NCBI GenBank assembly: GCA_031178005.1
Contig: JAPSJV010000027.1
Location: 1 to 36,210 of the forward strand
Length of the DNA: 36,210 nucleotides
DNA from: Pseudarthrobacter sp.
GTDB lineage: Bacteria > Actinomycetota > Actinomycetes > Actinomycetales > Micrococcaceae
Reading direction: 5' to 3'
Shown one piece after another: positions 1-7,748 of this stretch (the stretch's first letter is position 1; every line of letters begins with the position of its first letter). Below the pieces are notes generated by a model that searched no databases, was not told the DNA's origin, and worked only from the letters and a program-made list of their open reading frames with translations. The position numbers and the translations under genes are program-made.

Positions 1-1068
1 AATGAGCGTATCCGCGTCCCCGAGGTGCGGCTGGTCGGCCCTGCAGGTGAACAGGTAGGAATCGTCCGTATTGAGGATGCCCTGCGTTTGGCTGCCGAGT
101 CCGATCTTGATCTCGTTGAAGTTGCACCTCAGGCGAAGCCTCCGGTGTGCAAGCTGATGGACTTCGGCAAGTACAAGTACGAAGCCGCAGTCAAGGCACG
201 TGAAGCGCGGAAGAACCAGACCAACACGGTCCTGAAGGAAATCCGCTTCCGCCTGAAGATCGACACCCATGACTACGAGACCAAGCGCGGCCACGCCCTC
301 CGCTTCCTCGGAGCCGGTGACAAGGTCAAGGCCATGATCCAGTTCCGCGGCCGCGAACAGCAGCGTCCGGAGATGGGTATCCGCCTGCTCCAACGTTTCG
401 CTGAAGATGTGGCCGAGGTAGGCGTGGTGGAATCCAGCCCCCGCATCGACGGACGCAACATGGTGATGGTTGTGGGTCCCTTGAAGAACAAGGCCGAAGC
501 CAAGGCAGAAGCCCGCCGCGCTACCCAGCGTGCAGAGGCCAAGGCCGAGAACGAAGCCAAGGCCTCCGGTCGCGTGGACGTTTCCGGTGACGACAGCGCA
601 CCGCTGACGCAGTCGCTGGCAGACCTCCTCCCTGAGGGCTACGTGGTGAACTCCGAACCTGATGCTCCTGCCGAGGAAACTGCCCAGCCCGCTGCGGCAA
701 AGGCAGTTGCCGAGCCGAGTGCTGAAGAAGCTCCGGCAGAGGCACCGAAGGCTGAAGCTCCGGTAGAGGCGCCGAAGGCCGAAGCTCCCAAGGCTGCGCC
801 GAAGGGGGCTCCGGCTCCCAAGGCAGCAGCCCCCAAGGCTGCGCCGAAGGCGGCTCCGGCTCCCAAGGCCGAAGCTCCCAAGGCTGCGCCGAAGGCGGCT
901 CCGGCTCCCAAGGCCGAAGCTCCCAAGGCGGCCCCCGCTCCGGCACCCAAGCCGGCGGTACCTGCCCCCACGCCCAAGCCTGTTGCCAAGCCTGCGGTTC
1001 CCAAGCCCGCAGCACGGCCCGCAGCGCCGAAGCCGGCTCCCAAGCCGTCTGGCAAGAAGACCAACTAG
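1..1068 (+). CDS. infC: Translation initiation factor IF-3, 5' end outside the window
   Basis: IF-3 binds the 30S subunit, keeps it apart from 50S and checks start-codon pairing. The reading frame is open from base 1 (residues N-E-R-I-R), which is family sequence, so the true start lies upstream and the GTG at 25 is not the start. IF3-N is seen in the [20 protein letters not shown] stretch, and IF3-C from VLKEIRFR through [10 protein letters not shown] to about visible residue 165. The ordinary protein is about 180 residues. Here some 170 further residues rich in Ala, Pro, Lys and Glu follow, including a 15-residue tandem repeat. The tail looks disordered and lysine-rich and could contact rRNA, but that is inference. 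infC heads the infC-rpmI-rplT cluster. Confidence 0.96.
   Translation, partial: NERIRVPEVRLVGPAGEQVGIVRIEDALRLAAESDLDLVEVAPQAKPPVCKLMDFGKYKYEAAVKAREARKNQTNTVLKEIRFRLKIDTHDYETKRGHALRFLGAGDKVKAMIQFRGREQQRPEMGIRLLQRFAEDVAEVGVVESSPRIDGRNMVMVVGPLKNKAEAKAEARRATQRAEAKAENEAKASGRVDVSGDDSAPLTQSLADLLPEGYVVNSEPDAPAEETAQPAAAKAVAEPSAEEAPAEAPKAEAPVEAPKAEAPKAAPKGAPAPKAAAPKAAPKAAPAPKAEAPKAAPKAAPAPKAEAPKAAPAPAPKPAVPAPTPKPVAKPAVPKPAARPAAPKPAPKPSGKKTN
775..945 (+). repeat. 45-bp in-frame tandem repeat in the infC tail
   Basis: Four consecutive 45-bp units begin at 775, 820, 865 and 910. Each encodes a 15-residue unit close to [15 protein letters not shown]. The third unit and the first part of the fourth are nearly identical in DNA, which points to recent slippage or unequal crossover. 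The fourth unit diverges after about 30 bases. The unit length is a multiple of three, so copy-number change would not break the gene. Confidence 0.9.
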
Positions 1069-1109
1069 TCAAGCTGCCGGGTTCCGCCCGGTCAGTCAGC
1101 AACCAGCAT

Positions 1110-1158
1110 GCTTCCCCTCGGGGAAGCTGCGCGATTGAACTGCAGACCTCGTCTGCAG
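1110..1158 (+). promoter_or_regulatory. Two hairpins in the infC-rpmI gap, possible ribosomal protein leader
   Basis: The first hairpin has arms GCTTCCC and GGGAAGC around CTCG (1110-1127). The second has arms CTGCAGA and TCTGCAG around CCTCG (1140-1158). The rpmI Shine-Dalgarno AAGGAG follows at 1165-1170. Neither hairpin is followed by a T-tract, so they are not obvious terminators. Control of rpmI-rplT by L20 binding its own leader is known in other bacteria. That these hairpins do so here is inference. Confidence 0.45.
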
Positions 1159-1180
1159 ACACGTAAGGAGATCGGTTCCC

Positions 1181-1375
1181 ATGCCGAAGATGAAGACCCA
1201 CAGCGGCGCCAAGAAGCGCTTCAAGCTGACTGGTACGGGCAAGCTGCGCCGCCAGCAGGCCAACCGCCGTCACTACCTCGAGCACAAGTCCAGCCGGCTG
1301 ACCCGCCGCCTGGCCGGTGACAAGATCGTCTTCAAGGGCGACGCCAAGGTTATCCGGAAGATGCTCGGCATCTAA
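1181..1375 (+). CDS. rpmI: 50S ribosomal protein bL35
   Basis: This is a 64-residue basic protein of normal length for bL35, a small component of the large ribosomal subunit. The N-terminal sequence [20 protein letters not shown] and the conserved RRLAGD segment near the C-terminus are diagnostic. The ATG is preceded by AAGGAG at 1165-1170 with a ten-base gap, which fixes the start. It sits between infC and rplT as in most bacteria and is probably co-transcribed with both. Confidence 0.97.
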   Translation: MPKMKTHSGAKKRFKLTGTGKLRRQQANRRHYLEHKSSRLTRRLAGDKIVFKGDAKVIRKMLGI

Positions 1376-1490
1376 GTTCCAAGTTCCTGACTCTGCCACC
1401 TGGCAGATGTCAACTACCAAACAGCCTTCTCAGGCCGCCGGGCAACCGGCAGTAGATGCTTGGGATATGAATTTTTGAAGGAGTACGCAC

Positions 1491-2144
1491 GTGGCACGTG
1501 TGAAGCGGGCGGTAAACGCCCACAAGAAGCGCCGGGTTGTCCTTGAACGGGCCAAAGGTTACCGCGGTCAGCGTTCGCGCCTGTACCGCAAGGCAAAAGA
1601 GCAGCTGCTGCACTCGTTTGTGTACAGCTACGGCGACCGCAAGAAGAAGAAGGGCGACTTCCGCCGTCTTTGGATCCAGCGCATCAACGCTGCATCCCGC
1701 GCCAATGGCCTGACCTACAACCGCCTGATCCAGGGCCTGAAGGCCGCTGAGGTCGAGGTCGACCGCCGTATGCTTGCAGAGCTGGCCGTCTCCGACGCCA
1801 ACGCTTTCGCTGCGCTGGTCAAGGTTGCCAAGGATTCCCTGCCGGCGGACACGTCCGCTCCGGCTGCCAAGGTTGAGGCTGCTCCGAAGGCTGCCAAGGT
1901 TGCTCCGGCTGCCAAGGCTGCTGCCAAGCCGGCCCTCGAAGGTGCCGTTACGGCCGTTGAAGGTGAAGCTGCTCCCGAGGGCTACACCATCAAGGGCAAC
2001 GCCGAGTCCAACAAGTACCACGTCCCGGGTTCCACCTGGTACGACGTCACGGCTGCCGAGTACTGGTTCTCCAGCACCGATGCTGCCAAGGCTGCAGGCT
2101 TCGAGCCCGCAGGCGGCGAAGCACGCCAGCAGATCAAGAACTAG
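1491..2144 (+). CDS. rplT: 50S ribosomal protein bL20 with an additional C-terminal domain
   Basis: bL20 is an early-assembly protein of the 50S subunit and, in several bacteria, the repressor of this operon. Residues 1-118 are a full bL20 ([53 protein letters not shown]). Residues 121-160 are an Ala/Lys-rich linker. Residues 163-207 form a compact segment with [22 protein letters not shown] and AAGFEPA. That segment resembles the small domain found at the C-terminus of some actinobacterial ribosomal proteins and of secreted nucleases, called the sunset domain in NCBI naming as I recall it. Typical bL20 has 115-130 residues, against 217 here. The GTG start has GAAGGAG at 1477-1483. Confidence 0.96.
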   Translation: MARVKRAVNAHKKRRVVLERAKGYRGQRSRLYRKAKEQLLHSFVYSYGDRKKKKGDFRRLWIQRINAASRANGLTYNRLIQGLKAAEVEVDRRMLAELAVSDANAFAALVKVAKDSLPADTSAPAAKVEAAPKAAKVAPAAKAAAKPALEGAVTAVEGEAAPEGYTIKGNAESNKYHVPGSTWYDVTAAEYWFSSTDAAKAAGFEPAGGEARQQIKN

Positions 2145-2157
2145 TCGCAACAGCCAC

Positions 2158-2169
2158 TAAAGTTCTTAT
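2158..2169 (+). promoter_or_regulatory. Leaderless-type -10 (TAAAGT) at the TrmH gene
   Basis: TAAAGT at 2158-2163 ends six bases before the ATG at 2170. There is no Shine-Dalgarno in the 25-base gap after rplT. This spacing places the transcription start on or next to the A of the ATG. No good -35 element is visible. Confidence 0.5.
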
Positions 2170-3069
2170 ATGAACGAAACCGGGCGCCCTCAAGTCTTTC
2201 CACTCTCCAACCCCCGAGCTGATCGGGTAAGGGATGTGGCAAAACTTGCAGGGCGTCCGGCGCGTTTAAGGCAAGGCCGCTTCCTTGCCGAGGGCCCGCA
2301 GGCCGTCCGCGAAGCCCTCCGCCTGCACCAGGCCCGGCTTGAGGCCGGGGGAGAGGGTGTTGTGCTGGAGGTTTATGCCAGCGAGGCATGCCTGGACAAG
2401 TTCCCCGAGTTCGAGGATCTCTCTGAGGGCACTGACGCCCGGCTGGCCACCGACGAGGTCCTGGCAGCCATGGCGGACACCGTGAATCCCCAGGGAATCG
2501 TTGCCGTGTGCCGTTTTGTGGATGCCACCTTGGAATCAGTGCTCGACGCCGGTCCCAGGCTGGTTGCCGTGCTCTGCCAGGTCCGTGATCCGGGCAATGC
2601 CGGAACAGTCCTCCGCGCTGCTGATGCCGCCGGTGCCGATGCCGTGATCCTCACCAGCTCCAGCGTTGATATTTACAACCCTAAGGCTGTCCGGTCCACT
2701 GCCGGATCGCTGTTCCACCTTCCGGTGGTGCTGGGAGCCGATGTCGCGGTCCTTGCCGAAGAGCTGCGCCGGCGGGGCATCGGGATCCTGGCTGCGGACG
2801 GCTATGGCACGCTGAACCTTGACCAGCTTCAGGACGAAAATGCTGCACGTCGGCTGGGCGACGCTGCTAAAGATTCGGATTACGCCCTGGAGAGTCCCAC
2901 AGCCTGGTTCTTCGGCAATGAGGCCCAGGGTCTCTCCGCCGAAGAGCTTGCCCTGGCCGACCACCGGGTAGCAGTTCCCGTCTACGGTGCCGCCGAAAGC
3001 CTGAACCTCGGAACGGCAGCCACTGTCTGCCTTTACGCCAGCGCCCGCTCGCAGCAGCCTGTCAGCTGA
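2170..3069 (+). CDS. TrmH/SpoU-family RNA 2'-O-methyltransferase
   Basis: This is a 299-residue SPOUT enzyme expected to transfer methyl from SAM to a ribose 2'-OH in rRNA or tRNA. The N-terminal third (SNPRADRVRDVAKLAGRPAR, then GRFLAEGPQAVREAL) is the substrate-binding domain. The catalytic part carries SpoU motif 1 (CQVRDPGNAGTVLRAADAAG), motif 2 (WFFGNEAQGLS) and motif 3 (VPVYGAAESLNLGTAA). The last two form the trefoil knot and SAM site. Position after rplT is usual in actinobacteria. The exact target nucleotide cannot be told from the sequence. The start was chosen by the TAAAGT hexamer six bases upstream and the fit to family length. Confidence 0.93.
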   Translation: MNETGRPQVFPLSNPRADRVRDVAKLAGRPARLRQGRFLAEGPQAVREALRLHQARLEAGGEGVVLEVYASEACLDKFPEFEDLSEGTDARLATDEVLAAMADTVNPQGIVAVCRFVDATLESVLDAGPRLVAVLCQVRDPGNAGTVLRAADAAGADAVILTSSSVDIYNPKAVRSTAGSLFHLPVVLGADVAVLAEELRRRGIGILAADGYGTLNLDQLQDENAARRLGDAAKDSDYALESPTAWFFGNEAQGLSAEELALADHRVAVPVYGAAESLNLGTAATVCLYASARSQQPVS

Positions 3070-3142
3070 CGCCAGTTCCGCCGTCGTGCCTTGCCTGTAG
3101 TCCTGTGGCACTGTGCTCGCCGCCGTTGATTTCCCCTTAAAT

Positions 3143-3180
3143 GCTGAAGGCTCCGTCCCACGTGGGGCGGAGCCTTCAGC
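3143..3180. terminator. Convergent terminator hairpin
   Basis: Two 17-base arms (3143-3159 and 3164-3180) pair around ACGT with one G-T pair. The hairpin lies between the TrmH gene and the opposing GlsB-like gene. T-tracts are short on both sides (CGTTT on plus, ATTTAA on minus), so it may serve both genes. Confidence 0.75.
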
Positions 3181-3202
3181 CGTTTGGTGTAGCGGCAATA
3201 GT

Positions 3203-3472
3203 TTATGTGGTGGTCTTGTTCCGTCCGGTGATTGCACCGTAGATGCCGGCTACCACGAGGCCGCCGACGATTGCGAGAAGCCAGGAACCGATGTTCCAGA
3301 ACTCCATCCGGCCTCCGCCGAACAGAAGATCACCGATCCAACCGCCGACGATGGCGCCGACGACACCCAGCACGAGACTGGTGACCCAGCCGCCGCCCAC
3401 TCGGCCAGGCATTACGGCCTTGACGATGGCTCCAACAATGAGTCCGAGAATGATCCAGCCTAGAAAGCCCAT
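3203..3472 (-). CDS. GlsB/YeaQ/YmgE-family small membrane protein
   Basis: This is an 89-residue, very hydrophobic, glycine-rich protein with three predicted membrane segments: WIILGLIVGAIVKAVMPG, VTSLVLGVVGAIVGGWIGDL and IGSWLLAIVGGLVVAGIYGA. It has the conserved GxxxG spacing of the family formerly called transglycosylase-associated proteins. Members are linked to envelope or general stress, but no biochemical activity is settled. A strong GTAGGAGGAG stands just before the ATG. The 5' region also holds a short inverted repeat, TCGGGA/TCCCGA, at 3492-3511. It converges on the TrmH gene. Confidence 0.9.
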   Translation of the reverse strand: MGFLGWIILGLIVGAIVKAVMPGRVGGGWVTSLVLGVVGAIVGGWIGDLLFGGGRMEFWNIGSWLLAIVGGLVVAGIYGAITGRNKTTT

Positions 3473-3594
3473 ATCTCCTCCTACATATTCGTCGGGATCG
3501 AATCTTCCCGATAATGCTTCAAGCTAACACACAGCACCCTTATTGTCAGCAGACTTAGGGCACGTTTGGGTACGTGTCTTGCCACCGTCCCGGG

Positions 3595-4803
3595 TCAGGC
3601 CACCAAGGGCTTCCTGCGCTCCAGATATCCGCTGAACAGGGCGACTGCCAGGCCAAGGATGGCCAGGACGGCACCCACCAGAGCCGGTGCCGTGTAGCCC
3701 CAGCCCCAGGCGATAACCACGCCACCTAGGAAAGCCCCCAGGGCGTTGGCGACGTTCAGGGCGGCATGGTTCAGCGACGATGCCAGCGATGGGGCGTCCG
3801 GCGAGGCATCCAGGAGCCGGGTCTGGAGCGACGGGACCAGCATTGAGCCTGCCGCGCCCACCACGAAGACCATCAGGAACGCGCTCCATTGCCACTGGAC
3901 GGCGACGGCGTAGACCACCAGCGCTACCGCAATCGCCGGCAGTACCCGGTAGATGGTTCCCATGACCGATCTGTCAGCCAGTCTGCCACCCACCACGTTG
4001 CCGGCCACCATGCCCAGGCCGTAGAGGGCCACCACAAGCGGAATCCAGGATGATGGCATTCCGGCTACAAGGGTCATCGTGTGGGCGATGTAGGTATAGG
4101 TGGCGAAGAAGCCGCCGAAGCCGACCACGCCGATCAGGATCGCGAGCCATACCTGGATGCGGCGCAGCGCACCAAGCTCCCTGCGGATGCTCGCATCAGG
4201 GTGGGCCTCCTGGAACGGGACAAACCTCCAGATCATGGCCAGCGTCACCATTCCCAGGACGGCGACCATCACAAAGAGGAAACGCCACCCGAAGGTCTGC
4301 CCTACCCAGGTGGCAAGCGGCACGCCGACGACGTTGGAGACGGACAATCCGGCCATCACCATGGAAATTGCCCAGCCGCGACGGCTGGGGGCCACGAGCG
4401 AGGCGCCGATGACAGCGGCGACGCCGAAGAACGCGCCATGCGGGAGGCCGGAAACGAAACGGGAGACGAGCATTGTGCCGTAATCGGGTGCGATATACGA
4501 CGAGAGATTGGCGACGGTAAAGACCAGCATGAGCCCGAGGGCCAGATGCTTGCGGGGCAATCGGGCTCCGACGGCGGCCAGCAGCGGTGCTCCAACCACC
4601 ACGCCCAGAGCGTAGGCCGAGATCAGGTGCCCGGCCTCGGGCGTGGTGATACCCAGGCCTTTCTCCACCTCGGTGAGAAGCCCCATCATGGTGAATTCGG
4701 TAACGCCGATTCCGACGCCGCCCATCGCCAGCGCAAGGATGGCCCAGGCAAGGTTGAAGGGCTGGGTCCCACGCTGGGTGGCTGACTGTAATGACTGCGT
4801 CAT
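3595..4803 (-). CDS. MFS transporter of the DHA1 drug/metabolite exporter type
   Basis: This 402-residue protein has about twelve hydrophobic segments. It starts with AWAILALAMGGVGIGVTEFT, which matches the AraJ/YdhP/PbuE-like exporters of the DHA1 family. The loop between segments 2 and 3 has the motif-A remnant GARLPRKH. The loop before segment 8 carries GGRLADRS. HGAFFGVAA in segment 4 is also typical. It is expected to be an inner-membrane proton antiporter exporting small molecules such as drugs, purines or sugars. The substrate cannot be read from sequence. It is divergent from the NUDIX gene over 143 bases. No strong Shine-Dalgarno is seen. Confidence 0.9.
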   Translation of the reverse strand: MTQSLQSATQRGTQPFNLAWAILALAMGGVGIGVTEFTMMGLLTEVEKGLGITTPEAGHLISAYALGVVVGAPLLAAVGARLPRKHLALGLMLVFTVANLSSYIAPDYGTMLVSRFVSGLPHGAFFGVAAVIGASLVAPSRRGWAISMVMAGLSVSNVVGVPLATWVGQTFGWRFLFVMVAVLGMVTLAMIWRFVPFQEAHPDASIRRELGALRRIQVWLAILIGVVGFGGFFATYTYIAHTMTLVAGMPSSWIPLVVALYGLGMVAGNVVGGRLADRSVMGTIYRVLPAIAVALVVYAVAVQWQWSAFLMVFVVGAAGSMLVPSLQTRLLDASPDAPSLASSLNHAALNVANALGAFLGGVVIAWGWGYTAPALVGAVLAILGLAVALFSGYLERRKPLVA

Positions 4804-4934
4804 GAACCTGCATTTCGAAGTGTTTTACAAGGACGGGCGCCGGTGCAATTGCTGCCACGCGCCCTTTGATCCTATGGCAGCACCACAGCCGCATAACCTG
4901 CGCATCCGCGAAATCCTTCCCGCCAGGGCCCACG

Positions 4935-4946
4935 TACACTGGGCCA
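4935..4946 (+). promoter_or_regulatory. Leaderless-type -10 (TACACT) at the NUDIX gene
   Basis: TACACT at 4935-4940 is followed by six bases and then GTG at 4947. There is no Shine-Dalgarno. The arrangement supports the GTG as start rather than in-frame codons further upstream. Confidence 0.55.
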
Positions 4947-5399
4947 GTGACTGAACTCATACATGTGGTGGGTGGTGCCGTACTGGATTCCCTCGAAAGG
5001 CCCGGCCGGCTCCTGGTAGCCCGGCGGACAGCGCCGGAACGCTTTGCGGGAATGTGGGAATTTCCTGGCGGCAAGGTGGAAGTGGGGGAGGAGCCCAGGC
5101 AGGCGCTGCACCGGGAGCTTAAAGAAGAACTAGGCATCGAGGTCCGGCTGGGTGGGGAGCTGCCGTCTCCTGAGCCCATCGGCTGGCCGTTGAATGAGAA
5201 GGCCGTAATGCGGGTGTGGTTCGCAGAGGTTACAGCCGGCGAGCCGCAGCCCCTGGAAGACCACGACGAACTCCGCTGGATCAGCCTCGCTGAACATGGG
5301 GAGGTTCTCAGCCTTCCCTGGATTCCGGCGGACCTGCCGATTGTCCGTGCCCTGCAGCAGTTCCTTGACCCAGCCACCCGCACAGAGGCTGCCCGCTAG
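4947..5399 (+). CDS. NUDIX hydrolase, MutT-like
   Basis: This 150-residue protein hydrolyses a nucleoside diphosphate linked to X, most likely an oxidised dNTP such as 8-oxo-dGTP, given the MutT-like length and ends. The NUDIX box GX5EX7REUXEEXGU is complete: G(K)VEVGEEPRQALHREL followed by KEELGI, with the metal-binding REL-KEEL glutamates present. WEFPGGKVE precedes it as in MutT, and DHDELRWIS near the C-terminus matches the MutT fold. The frame is open further upstream, but those residues are not family-like. The GTG at 4947 gives VTELIHVVGGAVL, the usual first strand. Confidence 0.9.
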   Translation: MTELIHVVGGAVLDSLERPGRLLVARRTAPERFAGMWEFPGGKVEVGEEPRQALHRELKEELGIEVRLGGELPSPEPIGWPLNEKAVMRVWFAEVTAGEPQPLEDHDELRWISLAEHGEVLSLPWIPADLPIVRALQQFLDPATRTEAAR

Positions 5400-5442
5400 T
5401 CCAGGCGGCCAGGTCCAGCGCGGACTGACGACCGGAGGAATC

Positions 5443-6576
5443 CTAGAAGAGGGTTGGCTGTTGGCGGTGCCCTGCACCCACCCCCAGGAGGTCTCCAGGT
5501 TCGCGGGCTCCCATCGTGGTACCGCCTTCCGGAATGATGCCGGCCGGGTACTCGGCTTCTTCGCCTCGGGGATCATCGTCCAGGTCCCGATGGCTGAAAC
5601 CGTGGGAGCCGCCGAAGCCATGCCGCTGCTTGAAGTATCGCACCTTGGCCGCAAGCCACTGCCGGTACTCCTTTGACGCGTAGGACCCTGAGCCGTACAG
5701 CCTGCGGTATTTGCCGGCCAGTTCCGGATGTTTCGCGGCGATCCACTGCATAAACCACTCCCGGGTACCCGGTTTGAGGTACAGGGCGCCGGCTGTAACA
5801 CCGGTGGCGCCGGCGGCGGCCAAGGACGCGAACAGGGCATCGAGGGCTTCATCGCTGTCCGAAAGCCACGGCAGGATAGGCATTGCCATTACCCCGCACG
5901 GCAGGCCCGAATCCCGAAGACGGGAAATAAGCTTCAGCCTTGCCCTGGGGCCAGGCGTCCCGGGTTCCACAGCTTCGGAGAGGGCTTCGTCGGTCATGGC
6001 AAGGGATATCCCAACACCTACTGGTACCTGGGTGGCCACGCTTTTGAGGAGTGGGATGTCCCGGGCCAGGAGTGTGCCCTTGGTGAGGATGGACAGGGGA
6101 GTTCCGGAATCGGCCAGGGCCGTGATGATGCCGGGCATTAACCGGTAGCGGCCCTCTGCGCGCTGGTAGGGATCGGTGTTGGTGCCAAGGGCAACCTGAT
6201 GCCGCCCCCACGACGGCTTGGCGAGCTCTTTCCGGAGGACCTCGGCGGCGTTGACCTTGACCACCACCTGGCTGTCAAAATCCAGGCCGGCATCAAAATC
6301 CAGGTACGTGTGGCTCTTGCGGGCAAAGCAGTAGACGCAGGCGTGGCTGCAGCCCCGGTATGGATTGATGGTCCATTCAAACGGCATCCGGGAACCGGCC
6401 ACCACCTTGTTGAGCACCGATTTGGCGGTGACCTCATGAAAGGTGATGCCGGAAAATTCGGGCGTGGTGACGGAACGGACCAGGCCGGCGAGGGGAATGA
6501 GTGCCGGCGCTGGCACCCCGCCGGTTTCCGTGCCTGGAAGGGCCGCCGGCTCCAGTGCTTGTGCATCCCATCTCAT
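5443..6576 (-). CDS. Radical SAM protein of the Rv2578c type
   Basis: The 377-residue protein has the radical SAM cysteine cluster C-x3-C-x2-C at residues 76, 80 and 83 (CSHACVYCF), which binds a 4Fe-4S cluster and SAM. NPYRGCSHACVYCFAR, GTNTDPYQ, SILTKGTLL and MPILPWLSDS are typical of the SplB-like group that includes mycobacterial Rv2578c. The reaction is not known to me. SplB itself repairs spore photoproduct in DNA. The promoter carries a LexA-like box, so a DNA-damage role is a fair inference. The last 70 residues (after KQRHGFGGSHGFSH) are acidic, Gly-rich and poorly conserved. The ATG sits seven bases from a -10-like hexamer. Confidence 0.9.
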   Translation of the reverse strand: MRWDAQALEPAALPGTETGGVPAPALIPLAGLVRSVTTPEFSGITFHEVTAKSVLNKVVAGSRMPFEWTINPYRGCSHACVYCFARKSHTYLDFDAGLDFDSQVVVKVNAAEVLRKELAKPSWGRHQVALGTNTDPYQRAEGRYRLMPGIITALADSGTPLSILTKGTLLARDIPLLKSVATQVPVGVGISLAMTDEALSEAVEPGTPGPRARLKLISRLRDSGLPCGVMAMPILPWLSDSDEALDALFASLAAAGATGVTAGALYLKPGTREWFMQWIAAKHPELAGKYRRLYGSGSYASKEYRQWLAAKVRYFKQRHGFGGSHGFSHRDLDDDPRGEEAEYPAGIIPEGGTTMGAREPGDLLGVGAGHRQQPTLF

Positions 6577-6583
6577 GACCCCA

Positions 6584-6612
6584 ATTCGAATATATGTTCG
6601 AACTTAAGTCAA
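6584..6612 (-). promoter_or_regulatory. SOS (LexA-like) box over the promoter of the radical SAM gene
   Basis: TCGAATATATGTTCGA at 6586-6601 matches the actinobacterial/Bacillus SOS consensus TCGAACNNNNGTTCGA at all but one position. On the minus strand, TTGACT (6612-6607), a 17-base spacer and TCGAAT (6589-6584) form a promoter whose -10 ends seven bases before the ATG. The box therefore covers the spacer and most of the -10, where LexA would block polymerase. Confidence 0.75.
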
Positions 6613-6624
6613 GCCTCACGGGCT

Positions 6625-7281
6625 TCAGGAGGGCGTGTCGGGATAACTGATGGACCAGGTGATGGTCAGGGCGCAGGAGACCTGTGCTGTTCCGGCTTCC
6701 ATGGGTACTGACTCGAGGGCAGCGGCCCGTCGGATCCCGGAAAGCGGCACCATGCCCTGGGACGGCGGGTGTTCAGAGACTGATTCCGCTTTGCCCAGGA
6801 CGGCGCCCGCCAGCCCTGCCAGCTGCGTCGCGGCAGCCTCGGCGTCGTTCCATGCATTTGCGCGTGCTGCGGCGGCCACTGCGGCCTCGTCGGCAAAACC
6901 CGGGACCATTCCGTTCAGGCGGACGTCGTCTCCGCCGGCCGCGACGGCGTCGGAAATTACCTGGGAGGCATCGGGCATCCGCAGCCGGACCTCCAGGGCG
7001 CTGGTGGCCAGATAACCAGTGGCGATCTGGCCTTTGCCTTCCTGCCAGGTAACTTCCGCCCGCACGTTGATGCCGGCCGTAGAGATGTCCGGATCCGGAA
7101 TGCTGTTTCCCCTCAGGCTGCCGGTTACCACCCGCACTGCGTTGCCCAGGGCCTCATAGGCCGAAGCAACATTGTCCCTGCGGCATTCAAGCGCCAGCGA
7201 CAGGTTCAGCTGATCTGGGACGGCGCCGGCTGTGCCTGTTCCCGTGACGGTAATGGTGTTGACGGCGTGGTCTTTTTCCAT
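6625..7281 (-). CDS. SIMPL (DUF541) domain protein
   Basis: The 218-residue protein opens with NTITVTGTGTAGAVPDQLNL and later has DISTAGINVRAEVTW and GYLATSALEVRL, the hallmark strands of the SIMPL domain. The domain occurs in bacterial periplasmic and surface proteins and in mouse IRAK-binding SIMPL. BP26 of Brucella is the structural example and forms channel-like oligomers. No signal peptide is seen here, so a cytoplasmic location is likely, unlike most Gram-negative members. Its first 76 bases overlap the end of the upstream HExxH gene, but a Shine-Dalgarno AGGAAG precedes the ATG, so translational coupling is plausible. No specific function is proposed. Confidence 0.85.
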   Translation of the reverse strand: MEKDHAVNTITVTGTGTAGAVPDQLNLSLALECRRDNVASAYEALGNAVRVVTGSLRGNSIPDPDISTAGINVRAEVTWQEGKGQIATGYLATSALEVRLRMPDASQVISDAVAAGGDDVRLNGMVPGFADEAAVAAAARANAWNDAEAAATQLAGLAGAVLGKAESVSEHPPSQGMVPLSGIRRAAALESVPMEAGTAQVSCALTITWSISYPDTPS

Positions 7282-7748
7282 GGCTTCCTCATTGGTTGGG
7301 CGCGGCGGGTGCCGGCCGGCGGATATCCGCCCGCTTCCAGTCCGGCGTGGCGTTCAAACATGTTGGCGGAGCCGGGATTGCCCGTCCGAATCCAGGACCA
7401 GGCTGCCGCCGCCAGGTAAAGCGGAAGAAAGGGAACCCCCAGAAATGCTGCGTACTGGCTGGCGTGGGATTCCTCGTGGCCCAGGAGGGCAGGATCCGCC
7501 TGGCGGGGATCAGGGGGCGGGCCCGCAACGCGAGTCCGGAAAATGATGACGTTGCCCACCGTGAACGCTCCGGCCACCGGCAGCGGCCAGCGATATCCCG
7601 CAGCCAGCAGGAGGCCGCGGGGGCCGGCCACAACGTCGAGGCGGGCGGCGGAGGCCAGCAGCAGCCCCAGGGCCGTGCTCCCATTGAGGATGTTCGCCGT
7701 CGCCCGGAGCAGCTGTGCCCGCGTCAACGGGATCTTCGCCGCTGTCAT
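7206..7748 (-). CDS. Small membrane protein with an HExxH motif, unassigned
   Basis: This 180-residue protein was not recognised as a named family. Hydrophobic stretches lie near residues 25-50 and 60-80. The sequence GHEESHASQYAAFLG follows, with HEESH matching the zincin HExxH signature, and then a membrane segment FLPLYLAAAAWSWI. The tail after residue 145 is Pro/Arg/Lys-rich, and its coding overlaps the SIMPL start by 76 bases. The context suggests a two-gene unit with the SIMPL gene. It may be a membrane-bound metallopeptidase of the DUF4157/M48-like sort, but the third zinc ligand could not be located. The ATG at 7748 is chosen because TACGAT ends six bases upstream. Confidence 0.7.
   Translation of the reverse strand: MTAAKIPLTRAQLLRATANILNGSTALGLLLASAARLDVVAGPRGLLLAAGYRWPLPVAGAFTVGNVIIFRTRVAGPPPDPRQADPALLGHEESHASQYAAFLGVPFLPLYLAAAAWSWIRTGNPGSANMFERHAGLEAGGYPPAGTRRAQPMRKPWKKTTPSTPLPSREQAQPAPSQIS

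Noticed and set aside
775..945. Tandem 45-bp repeat as an intergenic minisatellite or CRISPR
   Set aside because: It is inside the infC frame, unit length is a multiple of three and there are no spacers.
1110..1158. Hairpins as an infC terminator
   Set aside because: No T-tract follows either hairpin, and rpmI-rplT are expected to be in the same transcript.
521..1420. 299-codon minus-strand frame rich in Trp, Glu and Pro
   Set aside because: It mirrors the infC repeat tail and runs through rpmI. Its repeats are just the complement of the 45-bp units.
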